Positions 55,701 to 64,000 of a stretch of DNA of 64,000 nucleotides are shown here, one piece after another (within the stretch, counting starts at the first letter, position 1; each line of letters opens with the position of its first letter). Source of the DNA: Apium graveolens (lineage: Eukaryota > Streptophyta > Magnoliopsida > Apiales > Apiaceae); assembly GCF_009905375.1 (NCBI RefSeq), contig NC_133650.1, forward strand, positions 142,407,135 through 142,471,134, read 5' to 3'. Below the pieces are notes generated by a model. The model was not told where the DNA came from and searched no databases. It worked only from the letters and a program-made list of their open reading frames with translations. Both the position numbers and the translations under genes were made by a program.

Positions 55701-57370
55701 ATCAATTATATAATGATTCGCATTATATAAACAATTTTTCATATTTCCTCCCCGTCATAAACAAATTTGGTCATCATAGATTTTCCACCACGATAGTAAG
55801 ATCGATTACACCATTGGATATATATTATTGGAATCATAAGTATATTTCTTTATGACTTGATTGAAATCAGGGGGAGAAAATAAATAGTCGGTGAATATTT
55901 TTATGAGAATGAATTATCATTATCTCATCTTGATCCTAAAAAGGATGTTAATATGAACCAGAAGTTCATAAGATAATTCATTTATATATTTGATGACTAG
56001 AAATAGTGACTGTGTCACATACACCGGCTACATATGCTCCAATAATATTAATATCACAGAATGACAACGTCAAGATACTACTATGTCTAAAGAACGCCTG
56101 AAGCGTGATAGGCAAGTTGGTTCCATATCTTATACAAGAAAAAAGTGAAAAGAAGCAATAATTGATGATGGTTTTTGAAGAATCTCCGGAAGAGATTATA
56201 GACATGACAAACTAGAGAGAACAAAAGTAATGAAAAATATTGAGATCTCGATATATTATGTCTTGTCCAGAATAAAGTGGAACCATTAATCGAATCGACG
56301 TCGATAATATTTATAAGACTTGAGGTTATCGGTAATAATGAGGATCATGAAGCAGAATCTGTTAGAAAATATTGACAAAATTGGCCAAAGAATAAAGGAT
56401 ATAATTGAGGCAATTATAAAGAAAATTTATTTGGATTGGTACTCCTTCCACACCTGAAGTTGTGCAAATAGTGTGCCATACGACTCATTTTTTCTTAAAA
56501 TAGAGAAATTTTCTTTTTAAAACTGCAGTTCACATACCTAAAGGTGTCAAGTCAGTGGAATATAGATGGTTATTCGTGTGAAACAAAATAAAATTTATGA
56601 ATGTAAAGCTCAGATAATTCTAAATGACCTTGTATAGGTTATGAAGAGAAATAGTATCTTGTGGTGGATACGATTATTTGATTGTTAAATAATCTCACCA
56701 TATGTGAGTGATTTAATTTAAGTTCTATATATGACCCACTTGACAATGATTATTTCGAAAGGATCTTAATTGCCGGAAGCAGTACAATAAATTCTCGAGA
56801 ACATACCCTCCTCAAATAAAAAAGGGGATTTGGACCAGCAGTCCGACATAAAATTATTTCACAAAATACTAAGGACAACTCTTAAAGTCTCTGGCTAGAG
56901 CATATGGAAACTAGAATGTGTTTCTAGTTGACATTGAATTGAGTTTCACATCATAATAAAAATACTTCATGCTATATTATGTGATAAAGTGTTTCTTGGT
57001 GTATATATTAAAAGGAATTTATCTTAGATGAATGATGTATTATATATACACGATAGTACACTAACTTTTGTGAACACTTGAAAAAAAATTCTCGGTCCTG
57101 AAGTACCGTATCTAAGTAAACTAAAACATGTTTTATACATGTTTTGACATAATTATAAATTTATTATATAAAACAAGACTCTGCTTTCGGTTAGTGTTTA
57201 TGGTTAAGGGATCGCTCGCTCTAAGGGCGTGTTAATCTTGAAGTTACAAAATGATAGTTTTATTCAATCTCCACTAACCTATTCTATAAAGTTCTAACTA
57301 ATTTTACAGGCGGAAAGTGATAGGGAATCAAAAATTGAATAAATTATAGTGGAGATTTTCTTTTTCTATG
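55700..57370 (+). pseudogene. Cop-right pol remnants (linker and RT start)
   Basis: Scattered copia-like pieces in changing frames: an ERLKRDRQVGSISYTRKK string (56090), which resembles the RPVGSKDKNP linker of this family, and VHIPKGVKSVEYRWLFV (56530), which resembles the WVF start of RT. A segment at 57240-57360 has inverted ends (TTTATTCAATCTCCACT and its near complement). No active-site motif survives. Confidence 0.5.
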
Positions 57371-57975
57371 AATTTAATTGTTGCAGGAAATTTTTAACGA
57401 GGCAGCATCACATGAAAGGAATGATGATTAAAGTAATCTAGCAGATTTCTTCACAAAGGCATTTCCTACCACTTTATTCGAGAAACTAGTACACATGATC
57501 AGGATGTGCAGACTTTGAGATCTATGTTGATATTCATAGTCATGTCAAAATGAGGGTGAGATATGATACGCTCATTATTACACGTGCAACACATGTACTC
57601 TTTTTCTTTCACTAGGGTTTTTCCTAGTAAGGTTTTAACGAGGCATGGTGTTCTTATGAGTCATCTAAGGGGGAGATAAAACTAAACACATATCACCGAA
57701 GTTTTTCTTCACACATGAGCTTCAAGAAAATGGAGAAATTAAAGTTCAACAGATTCGCTCAAGTGACAATCTTGTAGATCTATTTATCAAGTCATTACCG
57801 CCAATAATTATGAAAGATTGGTACACAATATAGGGATGCGTCGGCTCAGAGACCTTAAATAAATTTTCAAAATCGATGTACTCTTTTTCCTTTACTAGGA
57901 TTTTTTTCCCAAAAGGGTTTTTTTCCTAGAAATATTTTAACGAGGCACGATTATTGAAAATTGGACATCCAAGGG
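57370..57975 (+). pseudogene. Cop-right 3' end: two tandem copies of the RNase H tail and polypurine tract
   Basis: Copy 1 (about 57385-57675) reads ADFFTKAFPTTLFEKLVHMIRM-like, then TACTCTTTTTCTTTCACTAG, GGTTTTAACGAGGCA and CATCTAAGGGGGAG. Copy 2 (about 57730-57980) repeats the same order: VQQIRSSDNLVDLFIKSLP-like, GMRRLRDLK, TACTCTTTTTCCTTTACTAG, ATTTTAACGAGGCA and CATCCAAGGGGGAG, followed by the LTR. The second copy is the one next to the LTR. Confidence 0.75.
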
Positions 57976-57979
57976 GGAG
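57970..57979 (+). other. Cop-right polypurine tract
   Basis: AAGGGGGAG lies immediately before the LTR start TGTTATAATATGG. Confidence 0.9.
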
Positions 57980-58209
57980 TGTTATAATATGGATGTCCTT
58001 AGAGCTTCTAGAATAGAACTCTTGGCTTTCTAGTTCATATAACTCATGCCCTTTGGCCTTTCATATATCTTGTAACATCCATCTATTCATCTATAAATAG
58101 GTGCCAAAGTTAAGCTTGAGGACACACTTGAATGAATACAATATTCTCTCTTAATCTCTCTCTTTCTCACATATCTATTATATAGTTATCATAATATATT
58201 TCTAACAAT
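57980..58209 (+). mobile_element. Cop-right 3' LTR (230 bp)
   Basis: TGTTATAATATGGATG...ATTTCTAACA, near-identical to 41680-41908 and followed by ATTTC. Despite the severe internal decay the LTRs still agree closely, which argues for damage by deletion or acquisition of an already defective copy. Confidence 0.93.
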
Positions 58210-58214
58210 TTCAC
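58210..58214. repeat. Target site duplication of Cop-right, right copy (ATTTC)
   Basis: Matches 41675-41679. Confidence 0.88.
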
Positions 58215-58252
58215 TATTTTAAATATTATGGGTAGATCTGTAATTAAAATTT

Positions 58253-58615
58253 AGGAAATTTATCAAAAATATATATTTTTTTTTAAATTACTTATATTTT
58301 TATCAATTTCTGAAAATATTTGTAAAAATACTACTTTATTTTAAAAATATTTACAAAAATACGATTTGCATAAGTTTCATTTAGTCTGAATTGTGTAACT
58401 GTTTTAGCTTGTATTTCACGTTATATTCCATGTTACATTTTTATTGCAAATATGGTTGCAAATTTGCAGAATATATTTTCGCAAATATTTATGAAAATTA
58501 AGTTTCAAACGTGGTTGCAAAATGGTTCCCGTGACAGAACGTATGTTTGCAAATATTTTTAAAAAGTGATAGTATTTTTTTAAGAAAATTATAAAACTTG
58601 AATATTTACGAAAAA
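58253..58615. mobile_element. Possible small terminal-inverted-repeat element (MITE-like)
   Basis: A 31-bp block at 58324-58354 (AAAAATACTACTTTATTTTA...) matches the reverse complement of 58549-58579 with a few changes. Weaker complementarity continues outward to GGAAATTTATC and ATATTTACGAAAAATCC. The interior has repeats of TTGCAAATAT/GGTTGCAAA. A GG...CC end and low-complexity TIRs recall non-autonomous Mutator-like elements, but I see no convincing target duplication. Confidence 0.4.
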
Positions 58616-61600
58616 TCCAAAAAATATTTAAAATTATAGTTAAAATTTAAATAATAATTATTTGAATTTATTTATCAATTCCCATATTCTAAGATAAATT
58701 AACATGCTTTGCTAGTGACTGTTTGGCCTACTTTATTTCTAAAAAATACACATTTTCAGAAAAAGTATACATAAAATTGGTCTTGATAGTTTTTTTAATT
58801 ATTAGACTTATAATATTTGTGATAACAAATCTCCGGTAAATGGGAATTGAATAAATAAATAAATTAGGACGATAACAGATAACATCTATATCACTTAAGT
58901 TATCTTATTACGCGGATAATCTTAATAATTAAGGGAGAAGCTTTTAAATAGGAAAATGTTAAGTATCTCGAATTATTTTCTATAACCGAAATACTTAAGT
59001 GTAATGTATATATTTACTAATTTTACTAAATATATTATATCTGACCGAGAATGTGTATACTAAGAGATATAATCATCTGTGTATATTATAATTTCTCAAT
59101 ACTTTTTGCACTATTCTACCTGTTTTATCCTTCTTAAATTAGGAATTTAATATAAAAACAAACAATAAGGGGCTATAAGGTAATTCTACTTACACTTAAA
59201 AATATTCAAAAAAGCCATGTATGCATAATCGAATAACTGATCCATCAATATTTTCCTAATTACATGCAAATTAGTGACGCATGTTTTGCTTCTCAGTTAA
59301 TACAATATAAATCTGTTCTCAATCAGTTCATTCTAAAAAATTAGGTATATAGTGGTCTCAAAATCAATTTTCATTTTCATCTGAAAGCACATGTTCTTCA
59401 TTATATCATCAATTCAAAGTGTCAAATTTTTTTCATATTTGAGCCAAATTTCTTAGTGATCAGTTGAATTCAAATTAATAACCACACGCTATGTTCTTAA
59501 TATGTGTTTCAATTTTACAGGCAGACTAATTCGGATTTTCAACAAGTTTGATTCTTCCTCTCCTGAATCAGGTTCGTGATTCCACTCACTCTCTCAATCA
59601 TACATATCATTTATTTTTGTATATGTAATTGGTATTTATGAGTTGCATACTACATGTTTGATATAATGTCCAAATGAAAATGATTGTAGCGAGAATACGC
59701 TAATCTGCTATAATATTATAGCATATTAATGAAGGATTATTGCTTTTCCCGACAGATTCATGACTTTGTGTATATGTTGGATGAAGAAAATAAATTGTGT
59801 ATTGCCTTATGGATGATATGTATAAAGACTCCAAATGGGAAAAAATGGTTGTGATACGATGGTTTTACAGAATTAACGAGGTTTGTATGACTTTACCTAA
59901 GACTTAAAATTCAACCTAAGAAGAGGCTTCTAATATCATACAATTCCAAATTCCATCAAGTTTTAACAACCAAGAAATGATTCTCAGGTACCACACGCAA
60001 CTCTAATGGTTCAAAAAATTAACATACAATGTGATTAATCCTAAAGGTTGACATTAAATGTATTTGTTAAATGACCCCAATTCTTCCGTCTCTTTATCCA
60101 CCAAAAAAGTAATTATGAAGAAATCACGAGAATTTTCTGTCAAGTATTAGCTCTAAAGCTATTGATTCATTAGAAAAATTTCAATTACTATCCTTCTCAT
60201 TTATATATATAATTAAGTTGTAAAGTGTAACAAGATTGATATGCATAATACGAGTAGGTGGAATGTTACCGTTTTAGTGGCTAAAGGGTGTTTAGAATTT
60301 TGGTGAACAAATGAGAATCTATTTTTTATTTTAAAAACTTTTGATGTGGATTTTAAGGAAAGTTGGTTGTATTTGTTCATACATTAGACATAAATTCTTT
60401 ATGGTCTTTCATTTATATATGTGTTTAAATTATGTGTTTAATATTTTTGCAAGGTTTTGTAGGGTCAGTGAATACCAATGGTGGTCCACCCTAAACCAAA
60501 TGTTTGGCTTTGTCATTGCAGGTTAAGTGCATTTGCTCGAATAAAACTTGGTTAATGCTTTGAGCAGGTAACCAATACTACGGTTACTTAAATTAAAATA
60601 CACGATAATCAATGTATTTTTTAAAGATAGATTATCATGACATTAAAATATATAAAAATGTGATTTTTAATCTTTTAATATAGCGATGAGTCTATATACC
60701 TAATCTCCTGGTGTCACTTATTCAATATTGGAAGGTGTAATATTTCTGATTTGCTATTAAAATTTTGAAGTGGTTAAGCAGAAACTATGTAGCTTCTTCT
60801 TTTTGGACTTATTAAGTTAATACATTAAAATATAGAAGTGCTAGTTACCCTTATAAAGAAAAAAAGTTGATACATAGGGGAAAGATGGTGTGTGCAAAAA
60901 ATAGTTAAGCTTAAGGATGATGATGCAAGATGATGCTCTATCCTTTTACTTTATAGGAACCCAACGTCGAGAGTTAAATGTTAGTATTTTCTTATTTTGC
61001 ATACCTAATTCCAACACCCAATTTCAAGGCTTGGTAAACAATTTTAGGGTGTGCCTCTTCAAGAATGCATGTAAATAGTTGTGTTAGATTCCTTAAACCT
61101 GCTTTAAATATTTTAAATATTCCTTGAACACATGATCTGCCTATATTAGTGTACTTTTGGTATTGTCATGAACCTCGATGTTGCCGGAAACCTAAAACTT
61201 ATGGTTATTGTAGTTACAAAAGAAGCAGAAGTCAAACTATAATTTATTAAATTACTATAATCCAATGAATTATATACATGTTATTGACTTGACATGTTCT
61301 TGACTATAATCCAATGATTTAAATAATTATGTTTGTATAGATATGTTATTTTGGATTAATGATGTTATTGATTATTCTTTTATAATTGTTTAAAAACGTT
61401 AATTAGGGAATATAAAGGAAGATAACATCAATATGAGTAATATCCACGGAGCAGCAACTGGGTTCTTCATTGATGACACCATACTTTAGTATGCTTTCCC
61501 TAAGTTTGATGATTGTATTGACATCTGAGAACTGATACCTTAATTATCTATCTCTACTTTATAGGGAGGTCAGAATCAAGTTGGATTGGAATATATAAAT

Positions 61601-61649
61601 TTGAATAGCACCGGGAGCAGTCAAATGTTTACAATATTCATATGACTTA
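58616..61649. other. AT-rich interval without recognisable genes
   Basis: Low-copy-looking DNA with no LTR, TIR or conserved protein motif. Short ORFs occur (for example 60341-60526) without recognisable homology. Some parts may be introns of the decayed kinase-like locus that follows. Confidence 0.5.
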
Positions 61650-61815
61650 AGCAACCAATCTTACTTGAGAACAATAAATCAACTAACATTTCGATGGATG
61701 AACACTTAAACGCGAAAGTTGTTGATTTTTGCATTTCAAAGCCAATGGCTAATCGTTCAACAGACCATGTCACTACTCAAATTAGAAGGACAATGGTTAG
61801 TAAATCTTTCCCAGA
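61650..61815 (+). pseudogene. Receptor-like kinase fragment (catalytic loop to activation segment)
   Basis: One frame reads KSTNISMDEHLNAKVVDF, then SKPMANRSTDHVTTQIRRTM. It aligns with the plant receptor-like kinase stretch KSTNILLDEHLNAKVADFGLSK...DHVTTQVKGT. The HRD motif just upstream is not recognisable and the DFG Gly is Cys (VDFCIS), so catalysis is lost. No upstream ATP-binding lobe is readable. Confidence 0.65.
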
Positions 61816-62504
61816 TCCTAAATCCCTTTACTACTATTGATAAGCACTTAAATAAAATTCTTTTTTACAAATATTGGCACTTAAGATCCAGTACAAATAT
61901 TTTCTCCCTCTATACAATTTTTGAATTCTGGAAAACTCTCAAGTGAGGGTATAATGGATGAATCCTTACCAATTCGTAGCAAACTCAACTTTTTGGTATA
62001 TGTTTATCTTCAAATTTTGTGCACAATATTTAAACATACATGAAGAAAAATAGATGTTTAGAAGTTTATTTTTAGTTTTTACCAACAAAACAAATACAAC
62101 ATAGATGTGCACTTTAATCATGTGGATGTTAACTTATAATTCATACTTCTTTATGCAATAAGAGTTATAAACTGGTCCATTTGATTTGTTATAGACTTGA
62201 GAGTATGAACTTCTGTATGAAAAGTTATAATTAAGATTATATCAAGTACAGATACTCATTTTTGAGTATTAACATGATTACAATCTTATTAACATGATTT
62301 AGCAAGTATATATATACACATTCTCTTTTAAGGAATCAATGGAGGTATTAGGATTTTGAGCCAAATAGGACTACAAAGATCTTATCAACTTCCTATGCTT
62401 GATTGGGGTTAAAAACTAAAATACAATGATTTTTAAGATGGGACCAGAATTTTGAAAAAAACTTATAGAAGTACTTTTTGAAGGTCAACCAGGAACCTAT
62501 ACTC

Positions 62505-62640
62505 AACCCCAACCTGGTTTCACCACATACATATTGAACTTCAAAAATTTCATTCAAATTCATGTTTCGGGTCACTTTAAGAAAGCAAGTGATCTCTTTA
62601 GTTTTGGAACAATACTATATGAGCTAATCAGATTTTAAAT
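62505..62640 (+). pseudogene. Second kinase-like fragment (subdomain IX region)
   Basis: The frame reads HFKKASDLFSFGTILYELI and then a stop, resembling the LTEKSDVYSFGVVLLELI region of plant kinases (SDV-SFG). It lies 0.8 kb after the first fragment in the same orientation, as expected for a decayed exon or a second relic. The next 700 bp show no further kinase sequence. Confidence 0.5.
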
Positions 62641-63354
62641 TATATTGATAAGTATATAAATGGAGGACTCAATTATAAACTCTAAATTATTAAAGAAAAA
62701 GTTTAATATTTATTAATAAATTATAATTTATAATATTCAAATTTACTTATTACTATATATTCTTAAGTTGAGTAAAAACTTCTAGCGATGATTTGGTTTG
62801 AGCAAGAACGTTTTGATTTCAGCAAGTTACGCAGAAACATGAAATTTATTGGCGTTAAGAGGGATTGAGTATCACTTTTTAAGTGTTGGAAATGTGAAGT
62901 TTAAAGGATACAAGTCATGGCCATATTCAAGTAATGAAAAGTAATTAGGTAGGATCTCCTCAAGCAGTTGCAAGGAGTCAAAGTTAAATGATTTTTGTAG
63001 CTCCTAAGATGTTGTAAGGATGGAGTGGAATGTTGACCAATTAAGGTATAAATCTTTATAATGCAAAAAAATTACTATTTCCAGTGGATTAAACGAGGAA
63101 GTTCGAGGATATGCAGGAGTAATGCAAGAGGAATGGCTCGCAATATTTGTAACTCTCCCGATTTCTGGTTTTATTAATTCCGCTTTATATAATTTTAACT
63201 TGATATTGTCTTTCCTCTTATGATACTGTACTAGCCTGATTAATATATATTTTCTCACTTTAATTCAGTTTTGGATTTGAGAGATAACATTATTGCATTA
63301 ATAGTTTACATATTTCTTTTTTATTTGCTACTAAAAACCTTGATTAAACTTAGA
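62641..63354. other. Interval without recognisable genes
   Basis: AT-rich DNA between the kinase-like fragment and the LTR start at the right edge. No conserved motif is found. Confidence 0.5.
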
Positions 63355-64000
63355 TGTTATGCCCAAAAATTGGTATAAACCTTGTTCGAGTCGAAACCAG
63401 ATTAATTGGTCAAGATTGAGATATTTATGCCTAAAATTAAGGAGAAGATAAGGTAAATTTCCTTACTGCAAAGGTAATAGGCGTGCCCTTTGAATAAGGG
63501 AAGGCGCACCTAATGTGTATAAAGTATTTGCGGATTAACATATCATACAGGTGTTAATGGCGCGCCCTCATAACATAGAAGATATTGTGAATATGTTGCG
63601 TACTTGATGATCACTTTAACAAAATGTCTAAGTAGATTTTACTTAGTGAAATTATGTAGCACTCGACGGATAAGAGTTTTAGTCCCGACGGATAACTCAT
63701 TATAGTCCCGACGGATGATTAACTTATTATCCATCGAGTGAGTAGCTTATGTAATAATAAGTTTGTAGCACAGTGATGTATGCACCTTTGTATAGAATCT
63801 GTAGTAGCATATAAGTCATGTCGACTTTAACTAGATATGCCAAATAGGTTGATTAACTGTACATAAGCAATGTCTTGTAATTCTGTATAAGTGAAATGAA
63901 GTCAAGTGCCAAAATAGCTACCGACGGATGATTAACAAAGCTTCGACGGATGATCAAATGACTATCAACGGATGTTTAACATAGCAGTCGACGGATGATC
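63355..64000 (+). mobile_element. Start of an LTR or LTR-like repeat running off the window
   Basis: The stretch begins TGTTATGCCCAAAAATTGG and holds clustered CGACGGATGATTAAC motifs, a composition unlike the flanking AT-rich DNA. A TGTTA start and CpG-rich short repeats are common in copia LTRs. The end is outside the window, so element type and extent are unproven. Confidence 0.45.
63663..64000. repeat. CGACGGAT-AAC/GATC motif cluster
   Basis: At least seven copies: near 63664, 63691, 63710, 63922, 63946, 63969 (CAACGGATG) and 63990. One inverted copy, TATCCATCGAG, lies at 63729. Several are preceded by TAGTCC or TAGCAGT. Confidence 0.85.

Noticed and set aside
57181..57365. Short inverted segment (AATCTCCACT and its complement) considered as a MITE
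   Set aside because: Arms are short and imperfect and no target duplication is visible; kept only as a remark within the Cop-right remnant.
60341..60526. 61-codon ORF in the right interval
   Set aside because: No recognisable domain and no upstream promoter or splice context I could support.

Overview
The window is plant nuclear DNA, almost certainly from a eudicot with a large repeat-rich genome. It is AT-rich and has no operons or bacterial signals. About 90% of the first 58 kb is LTR retrotransposons nested inside one another. The families (Tekay-type chromoviruses with 3-4 kb LTRs, SIRE-like and Angela-like copia, Tat/Retand and Athila gypsy) suit a eudicot. An Apiaceae-like source is only a guess. 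I see no intact host gene.

Names used below: Tek-left, Tek-nested, Tek-host (Tekay-type Ty3/gypsy); Cop-host (SIRE-like copia, minus strand); Cop-nested (Angela-like copia, plus strand); Athila-frag; Tat-old and Tat-young (Tat/Retand gypsy, minus strand); Cop-right (copia, plus strand).

Left half. Tek-host (29165-33501, 3' part only) was cut in its integrase by Cop-host. Cop-host's 5' LTR, primer-binding site and gag start lie at 29164-28123, and its polyprotein runs leftward to a stop at 4200. Cop-host was later hit three times: by Cop-nested (20368-28117, target duplication GTTTT), by Tek-nested (7818-19569, target duplication AATGC) and by Tek-left (only its tail and 3' LTR, 1-4162). Removing the inserts re-joins the Cop-host gag and pol.

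Middle. A copia LTR fragment (33502-33945), an Athila 5' part (33965-37176, minus) and an old Tat gag-protease relic with LTR trace (37177-39720) abut one another. An AT-rich stretch follows.

Right half. Cop-right (LTRs 41680-41908 and 57980-58209, target duplication ATTTC) is heavily decayed and is split by Tat-young (42496-52953, target duplication TATCT). Tat-young is complete, with two 551-bp LTRs that differ at about six sites. It carries an intact antisense gene that I predict has three exons. From 58210 on the DNA is low-copy-looking and AT-rich, with a small inverted-repeat element, decayed receptor-kinase-like fragments and the start of another LTR at the right edge.

The most unusual signals are: a chain of stem-loops sharing a loop sequence in the Cop-nested leader; a small ORF at a fixed place in three Tekay LTRs, two copies of which differ mainly at silent sites; a hairpin ladder in the Tek-left LTR; the spliced antisense gene of Tat-young beside an array of CGATCAG inverted repeats; and nine in-frame stops but no frameshift in Tek-nested gag-pol, all explicable as C-to-T or G-to-A changes.
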